Part shown: positions 10,724 through 20,961 of the stretch, piece by piece
Layout of the letters: the number at the start of each line of letters is the position of its first letter
Numbering within the stretch: position 1 is the stretch's first letter
Assembly: GCF_050436995.1 (NCBI RefSeq)
Contig: NC_134769.1
Coordinates: 2,294,001 to 2,358,000 of the forward strand
Direction: 5' to 3'
Length of the DNA stretch: 64,000 nt
Source: Anticarsia gemmatalis
Lineage: Eukaryota; Arthropoda; Insecta; Lepidoptera; Erebidae
Position numbers and translations under genes: made by a program
The notes under the pieces: model-generated
What the model saw: only the letters and a program-made list of their open reading frames with translations
What the model was told of the DNA's origin: nothing
Databases searched by the model: none

Positions 10724-10773
10724 GATCTTTTTATGGATGGGTGACCGAATGGTCACCCATCCATAAAAAGATC
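10724..10773. repeat. perfect 23-bp inverted repeat with 4-nt spacer
   Basis: The arms 10724-10746 and 10751-10773 are exact reverse complements around GAAT. Each arm contains tggatgggtgacc, the box C-like core of the 5S-like SINE, so the hairpin arose within or from such a copy. Confidence 0.9.
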
Positions 10774-10875
10774 GCGCAAACAGAAAGGCGAGCGCGACTA
10801 GAGACCAGACAAGAGAAGCTAAATAAGGGACAGAGGTAGTCAAAAAGATTCTCATAATAATACGATTGTTTGTTT

Positions 10876-11128
10876 GTCGTATGGTTAGTGGTCAACCTAG
10901 TGTCAAAGTTGTTCAAGCCGCCCCAGTGGCCTTTGACGTGGCTTTACGACTGTTTTCTTAGTAGACAACAACCGGGACCGACTATTAACGTGCCCTCCGA
11001 AGCACGGAGACGCCCAGTTCAAATACCACCATGCGGTCACCCATCTATGGAATGACCGCGCCAATGGTTGCTTAACCCACAGATCGTTTACCGACCGGTG
11101 AGCGCAACTGGCTATGGGCGCCTAAAAT
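10876..11128 (-). mobile_element. SINE with 5S-rRNA-like head, inverted and diverged
   Basis: The plus strand shows caaccgggaccgactattaa, cgtgccctccgaagcacgga and atgcggtcacccatctatgg, which is the body-to-head order of the 5S-like SINE in reverse. The left part (gtcaaagttgttcaagccgc) is a tail also seen at 33700-33760 and 42865-42950. Confidence 0.6.
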
Positions 11129-11149
11129 CGATAAAAATGTAAGTTAATC

Positions 11150-11414
11150 TATACTAATCTATACTAATATAATAAAGCTGAAGAGTTTGTTTGTTTGTTT
11201 GTTTGTTTGTTTGAATGCGCTAATCTCAGGAACTACTGGTCCGATTTGAAAAATTATTTCAGTGTTAGATAGCCCATTTATCGAGGAAGGCTATAGGCTA
11301 TATAACATCACGCTACGGTCATTAGGAGCGGAGAGCGAAAAATGTTACAAAAACGGGGAAAATTTTGACCCATTCTCTTAGGTGACGCAAGCGAAGTTGC
11401 GCGGGTCAGCTAGT
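11150..11414 (+). mobile_element. RTE-like LINE 3' fragment, family 1
   Basis: It opens with atactaatataataaagctg and a (tttg) run at 11188-11212, then aatctcaggaactactggtc, and closes gcgcgggtcagctagt. It is collinear with 62172-62441 and the reverse of 8158-8407. Confidence 0.8.
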
Positions 11415-11678
11415 CATAAAATATAAAGGATTTGCAACACATGCGCAGTCGTCGATTAGATAACTGCCAACGGTTGTTGAACGAACACAGTTGACCTTTG
11501 TGATACACCTGTGTTTTTGCACGATCAACGGCACTTGAGGCATAACTTTTATATACAGAAATGTCAACGTTTCCGCTTTTGTTAGTGTGATAGCGCCTTT
11601 ATGATATGAATGGGATGGAGTCGTGGTTATAAGGATACATTTTTATTAAACTAAAACAAAACTTTATTAAACTACTGT

Positions 11679-11807
11679 TTGACTAGTATGCCCGGTTTCT
11701 GAGGCACATTTTGCGGTAGTTTATCTATGAAACATTATATTAACTTAAACGCTATTGAATTGATAAACTGCCGCTTAATGCACCTCAGAAACCGGGCACC
11801 AGTCAAA
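11679..11807. mobile_element. MITE with 'cccggtttctgaggcac' inverted termini
   Basis: gcccggtttctgaggcacat and gcggtagtttatc on the left are mirrored by gataaactgccgc and cacctcagaaaccgggc on the right. The copy at 35944-36076 shares ends and length, so this is a family. No ORF. Confidence 0.8.
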
Positions 11808-11827
11808 TAACCATGTTTTTACAACTC

Positions 11828-11978
11828 TTACGGCCAGTTTCTTCAAAGTATAGGGGTAAAAATTACAGTCAAATTTGTTTGTTCACGAATTTTCTGACAG
11901 TTTTATAAACAAGATTTGCCTTTACTAAACAAATATAAAATAATTAATTATGATATGTATGAGGAAACTGGCCGTTAG
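11828..11978. mobile_element. MITE with 'taacggccagtttc' inverted termini
   Basis: The left end ttacggccagtttcttc pairs with the inverted right end ctaacggccagtttcctc. TTA adjoins both sides. A related half-element appears to start at about 37570. No ORF. Confidence 0.65.
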
Positions 11979-12535
11979 ACTTTGACAACTTTGACACTGG
12001 CCATAGAACCACACAAAAAAAAGAGAAACGAGTCATCCATTCGCGTTAAAATCTAATTACCTAACTGCTTTCGGCTAGGCTTAGCTTCGCACTTTAGGAG
12101 ATTTTGAGCCGCCGTAATTCAGGCCTAATTCTCCTTTTCAAAAATATGTAGGAAAGATATTTGTACCTAATTTTGAAACTAGTTCGCTCTCGTAAAAAAA
12201 TAAAATAAACTGTGTAATGTGTATAAATTATACTGTACCTTTGTAATCCGTTCTGTAGTTTTTAAAAGTTACACAAATACACAAAACGTTCGCGTTCATA
12301 ACAAAAGGTACTCGTAGCAAATTTTTTTAGGAATAACATCGACTCTACACCTTCTGTCCTATGAACTGCACGGTTCATAGCCCATAGACGTTACTATATT
12401 CTACTCGTGCGCACGCCAACTAAGAATTACTAACAATTATAAGCATACTAGTTTAGCACCCTGCGTTGTCTATATAAGGACTAACCAGCCATTGTTACAG
12501 ACATATAAAAATGTATTTCATATTTTGTTACTTTG
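11979..12535. other. gene-free stretch with a SINE tail scrap
   Basis: At 11980-12012 a tttgacaactttgacactgg piece resembles the tail seen near 10900 and 33740. Otherwise unrecognised. Confidence 0.35.
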
Positions 12536-12700
12536 AACGGTGAAGGAAAACATCGTGATTGAACCACTATGCGGCCACCGATCTACCGAATGACCGCACT
12601 AAGGGTTTCTTAACTAAGCTATTTTAAAAGTGTTACAAGGGTTGGAAGTATGAATATGTCCAACTCACACTTGGCCAGGGATTCCGGGAGGAAAAGCTAG
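12536..12700 (-). repeat. fragments of repeat A and the 5S-like SINE, inverted
   Basis: acggtgaaggaaaacatcgt is the reverse of the repeat A end; accactatgcggccaccgat with gaatgaccgcactaaggg resembles the segment at 11030-11075 (5S-like SINE). At 12657-12700 a cacacttggccagggattcc piece again resembles repeat A. Confidence 0.45.
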
Positions 12701-14624
12701 CGTACCACATTAATGATTATGAATAAATAAAATGCGTGAAATGATAGGTATGGCTTTTACTTTTAAGCCGATTTTTCTATCATCAGAAACATCACATAAC
12801 GACTTTTACATCTGACCTTGACAGAAATGTACAAAAAACTAACAAGTACATACACATGTACGTATACACGTCTTCCTTACAAACTTTCACATGCACAATA
12901 TTTTAAATACATGGATGAGTATTTGCAACCATATGTCTCACCCAAAAAGGTGAGGCAAGCCGATATCATCAAAAATACTTACAAAAACAAATAAAATTTT
13001 AAAATTTCGTCACATTTTTTGCCAATAAATTATCTAGCGCTGGTCATAGCATGCAATCGTATCATGCAAGGGTAATATTAGTGATTTACATGACTTCATC
13101 AATCGCATGCGCATGCGCATTGCTTTACAAAGAATATAGTCGTAAATCTTAACTACTAAGTTTCGTATTTCAACGATCTTTCAATACGTTTTAAGTATAA
13201 TCTATGAAGATTTGTGGTGACCATGATTACTAAATCATTTGGAAAAAATGAGCCATTTTTGGTCCAGAAGATTTGAGTCAAACTTTACATTATACAATGT
13301 CCTTCCGATCAATATACGGTCATGCTGGCTAGTTTTGTTAAAACTTATTGTAGTGTAAGTAAGTATTATTTTGTGTAAAGTTTTATTTAGGTTCATAATT
13401 TTTCGATTCAAAAAATAAAGTTTTACGTCTTAATATTACATCTATTGTTATATACTTTCCTACCAAAATGGACTATACCTACTGTATTCGATTATAATTA
13501 AGAAAAGACCGAAAACTCTTTGCCCGACTTAGGTATCAAATCCGAGACATGGCGATTAGAAGTCGTACACTCAGATTGCAGAGGCAGTTTATAAATATAT
13601 GTATATAATTAAAAATATTAATCTAGTTTTCTCATATCATAGTCACTCTACACAAACTAAAGACTATAGAACAATAGTATGTCTAGAAAACTAGTATGAG
13701 AAAATGAACTTTCTAAGAAAACCAGTAATTATAGCAGGTACCCTTATTATTAACGTATAATCGATACTTTACAATCTTCCCATACTATTCAACAGTGATC
13801 GTTTTCAAATTACGGAAAAGTTGTTCATTCGCGATTGTAGATGGCGTTGCTAACGTTAAGGTTTTTAAATATTTAAGCTTCTATGAATTTTAAATAGAAA
13901 TTGGACTTTACAACGAGAGTTGTATACCAGTATTTTAAATACGAAATTTTGTCCATATTTATTATACGCTTGAACTGATTTCTATAAAATTTTGCATTAT
14001 AATAGCTAAGAACCAGTGAGAAATGATCTACAGTTTTTTAAGAGAAAAACGTTCTTAACCTAATCATTCGAAATTAGGCACCAAAATATATGCACCTGTA
14101 TCAAAATATTTTTTTGCAATAATTACTCTTTCATAGTGGTCCACCAAGTGGCCCTTCCGAACGTGGTTGACTCAGAGGATAACCCTCATAAACAGGCTAT
14201 ACAGTAACATGGCAATACATTTATTTCTAACCTATGAATACTTCAAACTAAGTCATTAATACCTTAACATTTTTTATGTCTAACAATTTATTACAAAACC
14301 CATAGAACTAGAAAATTGATAAATAAAAGCTATAAATAATACTTATTTGTTACTTATCGCCTAAGAATTATTGTTCTACCTTTTTTCTCCTTTTTACGCA
14401 AAAAGCTGTGAAGTAATATAAAAGTTGATATAAGAAACAAAGGGTGTTATATATATATAGTTTGATAACTGTTAACTTGTGGAGAAATCATAGGAATGCA
14501 TTCATTGTATTGGCTATTTTATTGTATGTTATATTAATATGGTTTATTGAGATCAATAATACTGGCCAAGTGCGGTTTGAGGAAAGTCCTCATAAATATA
14601 ATAAAAAACTTTCGAATTTTTCTT
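12701..14624. other. gene-free AT-rich stretch
   Basis: No gene. An eroded inverted tRNA-like SINE head lies at about 13490-13590 (tctttgcccgacttaggtat). An AGATGGCGTT motif is at 13839-13848, and a tgcgcatgcgcat run near 13110. Confidence 0.4.
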
Positions 14625-14796
14625 GTGTCGCGGGGACTTTTACAAACATACAAACAAAGGACACAAAAAACAACCAGACCCGGAACAATTATTTGTGGAT
14701 CGCACAAATAATTGCTCCGTGTGAGAATCGATCCCACAGCCTCCCGATGCAATGGTATAGGCGTGGTGACCTAAACTACTGCGCCACGGAGGCTGT
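14625..14796 (-). mobile_element. tRNA-derived SINE type 2, inverted
   Basis: On the minus strand the head reads ctccgtggcgcagtagttta (A box), then gtgggatcgattctcacacg (B box), then a body with cacaaataattgttccgggt and a tail with tttgtatgtttgtaaaagtc. The same order occurs at 57115-57303 (plus) and, tail only, at 60052-60138. An ORF over this copy is not a gene. Confidence 0.7.
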
Positions 14797-15559
14797 CAAT
14801 ATTAATGTCTTAAATATAGAGTAAATAAATCTACCTGTCTGGTTGTATTCAGATGAAAAAACAACCGGGACACACTTAGAAACACGGTATATTATCATAA
14901 ACACAAGTAATAATAAAAAAAGCATTGTTCAAAGTACAGTTATAAACAACGATAATTCAGTAACATGATAACAAGATAGCACCCGGTGTTGCCTGTATGC
15001 AAATGTACGTAATTGTGTGTGTTCACACGCAAACTACGAATTTGGATGTTCAAGATTATTTATAATTATGGCTGAGAAATTTTACGCTTTTTATGTGTTA
15101 AGTTGATAATTTATGTATATTAAGCGCTGGTTATTGGTATTTGAAAACTTTCAGATGCGTCTGAAAGAATTTCAATCAATGCACCTTCAGATAATATATA
15201 TTACAGCTACGATATACACATGAATACATGCTCTAAAATGGTTAAAGCTCATGTCAATCGCTCTGTGAAAAACAAATAATATTCTCTTTGATCCAGTTCT
15301 TAAGTTCTATTCGATTTTGATCGAAATACGATTGAAAAGGAATCCCACTACAGACCTAGCCCTGTACTATCTGATAGATAGATGGATCTCCTTCCGAAAT
15401 GAGAGAAGCCTTGTGGGTGTTTCAAGTCACCTCCACTGATTTTTCGAAGTTATATGTACTTAACTACTTACTTAATCATGTATAAAATCGTGGTAAAACC
15501 TTATAATGTTTGAGAGTTCTGTAAAACAATTCTAAAAGAGATGCAAATTATTTTACCCG
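14797..15559. other. gene-free AT-rich stretch
   Basis: No feature recognised. Confidence 0.4.
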
Positions 15560-15755
15560 CATTTATTTAGCCGTCTTTCACACCGGGAGAAGACCTTTGG
15601 CCAGCAGAGGGACAGTAGCCTTAAGCTTAGTAACATGTCTGTTATATGGCAACTAACTCTCTATTCCATGGAACTGCATTGAAATGACTAAACGTAGGTG
15701 TATTTTTGACACCTCTACATGTACCTTCGGGTATATCAGACGTGATGCTACAATG
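15560..15755. mobile_element. repeat A scrap (inverted) followed by SINE type 1 body (plus)
   Basis: 15578-15615 holds agaagacctttggccagcag. From about 15626 the text taacatgtctgttatatggc, ctctattccatggaactgca and acatgtaccttcgggtatat follows the SINE type 1 body order, ending in tacatacat. Confidence 0.55.
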
Positions 15756-16849
15756 CATACATACATAACATGATCAACATGAATATACAAACAGAATTCA
15801 AATCAAAGACAGCCTTTCAGGGAGAAAGATATTGCAGTCTCTACTTTCATAGTCTATTCTCTATTATACAAGACTTAAAGTAAAGACATGACAAAATTCC
15901 CAACAGCCATACAAGCCAGCCCCCCTGCGTCCGTCGCTGTGATAAACAGTTATATGTTATCTGATATACGCACGCGAGCATTATTTATTACAATTTTACA
16001 TATTAATGTTGATAAGCGTTCAGGATTGGTCGGGTTGACTTGAAAGATAAAGAAAAGGTTCTGTATAGGTATAATTTGAGGCATTTTGTGAAATAATTAG
16101 AACGATCAGGGAACATAATGTTTGATTTTAAGAAGTACCGAATTCTACTAATGTTATAAATGCGAAAGTTTGTAAGAATAGTTGTATGTTCGTTCCTCTT
16201 TCGCGATAAATACTAAAAGTATTTTGATCAAATCTTATACTCAGATAGTTTATAATTGGTAGCAGCACATAGTATACTTTTGATCAGCAACTAGTAATCA
16301 ACATTGAGGTAGGAGTATTATCAATTTTTAATTTATGATGCCAAAAAATAGAGCGTCGCTTTACATATAAAATAAAAAAAAATCAAAATTAGAGAATTAA
16401 ATAATTAATTAATTTGAATAAAATTAAATAATTATTTAATTCTCTCTTATTTTTACAAAAGTAACTAGTACTTAATCTTGCGTCTTTAAAAATCTCCTTT
16501 ACAAGACAAGAAGCGTTACAAACAGACAGCTAGACAGACAATCTTTCATAAAACTAGTACAAATTTACCATCTTTTAACGCCGCAAAAGCACTCAAACTT
16601 CTTTCCATTTTTTCTCCATTACAAAATATGGGTACCTTGCACCTCCATTATACCAGAATCAGTAGTACCAGCAATTATGTATCATAATCTATACATAGCA
16701 TGTAAAGCTATGGTGAGCCAGTCGAGCGACGCGGTTCAGTCGAGCGTCTCCAATATGGTGTCTGCAGTGAACCAGACTTATACAGAATATTACGATATAA
16801 ATAGACTTATATTCAGAAACGAAAAGAAAATATTATCAGGCTGTATGTA
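15756..16849. other. gene-free stretch with an RTE-like scrap and an AT palindrome
   Basis: An RTE-like piece (ctactaatgttataaatgcg) is at about 16144-16280. An AT-rich inverted repeat, agagaattaaataatt ... attatttaattctct, spans about 16391-16443. No gene. Confidence 0.4.
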
Positions 16850-17105
16850 ACAACGGCCGTGGTTAAGCTACGCTTGCCGAGGTTATTCTGTGGATGGGTG
16901 ACCATCTACATAGTTATACATATCGAGTTCTTCCGTGTTTCTGGAGGCACCTTAAATTATGGGTCTCGGCTGTCATTTTCGAAGATCTATGACAGTCGTT
17001 AGCAGTAGCCAGAAGCTTGAAAGTCTGACAGTCTTACCGAGGGGTATCGTGTTTATAACCTAGGCAACTGGAAGAGGTCTGATAGGTAGTCGCTCCATGT
17101 TACAA
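16850..17105 (+). mobile_element. SINE with 5S-rRNA-like head, long copy
   Basis: Head: ggttaagctacgcttgccga and tgtggatgggtgacc. Body: tccgtgtttctggaggcacc, tatgggtctcggctgtcatt, ttgaaagtctgacagtctta and ggggtatcgtgtttataacc. It aligns base by base in order with the inverted copy at 17555-17845. Confidence 0.7.
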
Positions 17106-17554
17106 AGAACTAATGTTGTTGATAACGAAACAAGGTTATATTTTTATGTTTCTCTGCTTGCTCCGTCAGGTATAGCAAGTGCGATATAAACTCAGGATCA
17201 TATTTCAAGCAGTTAAGTAATTCTACCATCTTCTTCTTAAAAACAGTTTAAAACCTTGAAAGTTTATAAAATTTAACAAAGGAACCCTAAAAATAAATAA
17301 GCTTTTTTTAATTAGCACGATAATATGATAATAATATTGTCCGTTTTAATGAAAAAACCGTCTACGTTGGACTTTTCGCCGACTCTTATCTTTGTACGAT
17401 AAAAAAAACCGCTTCTGTTACGTCACTAGTGTAAAAATATCGATATCGTTATAATCTTTATTTATTCATTTATTAAATTGGTTATTTTAGTGTCTCTGTG
17501 GTCTGGAGTGTATGTACATACATACATAATATCACGCCTTTTCACATAGGGATA

Positions 17555-17845
17555 ATAATGTCCTCCTAGCCGAAAGGCGGCTACGGCGGCTAAATGAAAC
17601 TGCCTATCTGACCTCCACAACTCAGTTATCTGGGTATAACACGATACCCTTCGGTACGACTGGTTGTCAGACTTTCAAGTCTTCTGACTACTGTTAACGA
17701 CTGTCAAAGATCTTTGACAATGACAGCCGGGACCCACAATTTAACGTACCTTCCGAAACACAAAGGAACTTGATATGTATAAGATGGTTACCCATCCACA
17801 GAACAACTGCGGCAAGCGTAGCTTAACCTCAGAGAAAGATGCGCG
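17555..17845 (-). mobile_element. SINE with 5S-rRNA-like head, inverted, including 3' end
   Basis: On the minus strand: ggttaagctacgcttgccgc, tgtggatgggtaacc, gtgtttcggaaggtacgtta, attgtgggtcccggctgtca, gtaccgaagggtatcgtgtt, then ggtcagataggcagtttcat and a GC-rich end (gccgccgtagccgcctttcg). With the copy at 16850 it forms an inverted pair about 450 bp apart. Confidence 0.7.
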
Positions 17846-17934
17846 GCTGTTGTTAACTAAGCCTAACTGAGCTCCTCTTATAGTGTTTTCGAATATAGTC
17901 TGGAAATTATAAAATAATTAAGCCTAATCACCAG

Positions 17935-18150
17935 GTTAATGACTTAGATAGCGTATACGATTGCAGATCGCTGGTTCTCAGGTTCGAGTCTCGAGCCACA
18001 CTGTCTATTCTTAAATTATAATTCAATATTGTCCCGGGGTTTGGTAACGGGTCCAGTATATAGCCAAAGACTCGCCCTCTATTACATGGAACTTACTATT
18101 TTATTAACGCCGAAACTTTGTATTAAAAATACAATAAAAATAAAGTATAT
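17935..18150 (+). mobile_element. tRNA-derived SINE type 1
   Basis: The head (tacgattgcagatcgctggt, B box aggttcgagtctc) is followed by the body, ggggtttggtaacgggtcca and ccctctattacatggaactt. Confidence 0.65.
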
Positions 18151-18649
18151 TTTAAAATTATTTCCTGAATAAAAACTACAATATTCCAGAAGCAATTTCA
18201 CTCTAGAAAAATACCCATAAAACAACTTGACCTTTTAGAAAGATAGAAATCATTCTACCCCATTCACTTTAATACTAAAAATGAATTACCTACATAGAAA
18301 CTTCAAGCTATTTTACAGACACAGTATAAGCACTATTATTTAACAAAAAAACAACGACTACTAAATGCCATTACCCTTAGAAATTCCCATTATCGTAGTA
18401 AAAGCAGAAAGGCGTAACTGCATTTCCAAAATTAGCATTTTTTTCTTTGCACATAAGGTCGATATTTGTATGTTTGTATGCTCATGGGGTATTTTTTTCT
18501 TGTTAATTAAAGTGAAGATTTTAATAGTCGATGGCAATACGCTTATTTGTTAGAAAAGCATAGACCGTGGTTGTCTGGGCGCGGGAGAAAGCAGGGATTG
18601 AAAACCTTTGAGAAAAAAAACTTATATTTTTTTTTATTCAGACTATAGA
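18151..18649. other. gene-free AT-rich stretch
   Basis: No feature recognised; short ORFs here have no recognisable domain. Confidence 0.4.
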
Positions 18650-18880
18650 TAGTTCTACAACAGCTGCACAGTTCGACCTCCAAGGTTAGGCTAAGTTTGG
18701 TCAGTGGATGGATGACCAGTATGACCACATTAAATATACGGAGTTCCTCCGAATTTCGGATGTCACGTTAAATTGTGGGTCCCGGCTGTCATTTTCAAAG
18801 ACAGCCGGTACTCAGCGTGGTGGACTCTAGACCTCCTTTATTTCAGGAGGAGACTCTTGCCTTTCAGTGGGAGAGTAAAA
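18650..18880. mobile_element. 5S-like SINE copy (plus) followed by repeat A (inverted)
   Basis: 18690-18815 holds gtcagtggatggatgaccag, gaatttcggatgtcacgtta and attgtgggtcccggctgtca. From 18818, cagcgtggtggactctagac and cagtgggagag follow repeat A in reverse. Confidence 0.6.
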
Positions 18881-20847
18881 TTTGATAATTTATTGCCATT
18901 TTGTTTGAGTTATATTATTATGTCAAATTGTATAGAAGATGATTAGTTCCTAAATCGTTCACAAGAGGCGCTGTAGGCACACTTTAAAAATCAAAGCAAC
19001 GTTTTGATATTTTTTGCAATTTTCAGTTTAGTTTATTAAAATTATAACTTTGACATTTTATTGTGTACAGACAAATGGTCGTAATGACAAAGATACTTAA
19101 AATTAACCGGTGATAGTAAAACTAGTTGTTAAAAACATAACGTGTATTCTGCCTACCCACTTCGCAATCAGGCTTCATATCATGTCTATCCCAAATCAAT
19201 CAACATACCATCCAACATTTCAACAAAAAAAACGCAATCACTAAATTAAATAGCAAACAAATTGCAATGACAAAAACAAAACATTTGTCGCGAAAACAAC
19301 AGTAAAATCACGTTAAGATCAACAAAAAACATTTCATAAAAACTGTAAACACAATTATTACCGTATGACGTAACAGACCAGTAAAAACAAGCATTGGTCT
19401 GTCAAAATAAAAAAGTGTGTAACTAAAAAATACAAAGTTAGGCGCCCCTGGTATGAAAAAGCGGCGTCGCGGAATGAAAATTACATATCGCCGATGTGAA
19501 AAAGTACGTTTGAAAAAGTGCAGTTAACGTATTCTTTGTGATAAGCGAGACACGCGAACGTTGCGTCTCGTTAGTATTGTGTGGATATGATTTGTTTGTT
19601 TGTTAGTTTAGTCGATAAATTAAGTGATAGTATATTAAAAAAAAGGAGTTTAAGATTAGAGTGACAGATTTATTTTGGAACTAAGTAGGTTTCAGACCGC
19701 GAATTCATCTGAATTTTAACCCATAAAATTATTTTTGGGGCTATGACAGACACATTTCAGAGAGCGATTTAATACGAATGTGGTTTGAAAAATATAGTAG
19801 AAATAAGTACCTTCTGGTCACGATTAGTCGACTGTTGAATACAGACGACTCTCTGGTAAAATACGAACTATTTTCTTTTACTAATTTTCAAAGGTAAATG
19901 CTCCCTCAATAATACCAATTTTAGAAAATCGTGTTTTTGTTCTAACTCTTGCATGCTTAAACAGCCAAACAACAGAGACAGTTTATGTCTTCTTATATTA
20001 TTATCCTTTTATATTATTTCTGTTAGTCACATCCACAGTAAACTTTCGTATATTTGCAAGAGCAGCTCCACGCTCAATGTATGTATCGGCATTTTTTTCA
20101 TACATAAGCGATTTATTTAATATTATATTAATTATTTACGCTTCGCTGGTATCGCTCGCACGGTGCATTTACACCGCTATTCATTACCAGTGTACTTCAT
20201 TTGAACGGATAACTTCACTATTTAGGTTCACTATAGGAATAAGTCTTTTCTATTAGCTAAGTAAAAACTAAATAATCCACGCGGCTTCGCTTGTTATTTA
20301 GGTAAATAAAGAAATAAGTGAGTAAATAGGCAGTCTGTGATTGAAACCGGGTTTTCTTCTTCCATAATAAAGTCCGTATCTATCTGTTTAAAGGTTTAGG
20401 TGTAAAATCTGGAAGCTGAAACACTCTGACGTTAATAAATATGAATATTACTTAATGTAGGTACCTACCTACCTATGATGGATGACGATAAAAAATATAA
20501 AAAAACCAATGAAAGGGGGTTTTTTGCCCACAAGAGTAATCTTATTTACCTATATAACTTTTAATTTGATTTGGTTTTGAAAGTTTGATTTGGTGCATTG
20601 AAAGCAAAGAATGTTTTACCAGAAAGTTTATGAAAAGTCATGATATTGAATTCGTCAACCTTTATGTTCAATTTATTGAGTCGTTTTTTAAATAACTCTG
20701 CATTAATTTAATAACCTTATATTGTTTATCGTTATGTTCGAAAACTTACTTACTGCGGTACTTCTTTGTGTACGAAAATTCATAGGTCCAGCCAGGGTCC
20801 AAAGTATCCATAGAGTCCAAAATGTTTAAAAAAACACTACATTTCTA
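18881..20847. other. gene-free stretch, mostly unique sequence
   Basis: No gene supported. A CpG-bearing patch at 19440-19560 holds a 24-codon very basic ORF (19453-19527), treated as a finding only. A short gtaggtacctacctacctat run is at about 20457-20476. Confidence 0.4.
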
Positions 20848-20961
20848 CATTCTATTCGAGGTAAAAGTACCTACGTAATCAGAAATAAAAAAAATAAGAA
20901 TACCTGTATTCTTATTTTTTTTATTTCTGATTACGTAGGTACTTTTACCTCGAATAGAATG
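20848..20961. repeat. perfect 55-bp inverted repeat with 4-nt spacer
   Basis: The arms 20848-20902 and 20907-20961 are exact reverse complements around CCTG. The outer ends read cattctattcg / cgaatagaatg, and the inner part is aaaaaaaataagaata. It can form a 55-bp hairpin. No terminal duplication or transposon end is obvious. Confidence 0.95.

Noticed and set aside
11188..11212. (TTTG)n microsatellite as an independent repeat, also at 62202-62235
   Set aside because: It is an internal part of the RTE-like family 1 copies.
14444..14824. Plus-strand ORF of 126 codons
   Set aside because: Much of it overlies an inverted type 2 SINE (14625-14796); no domain is visible.
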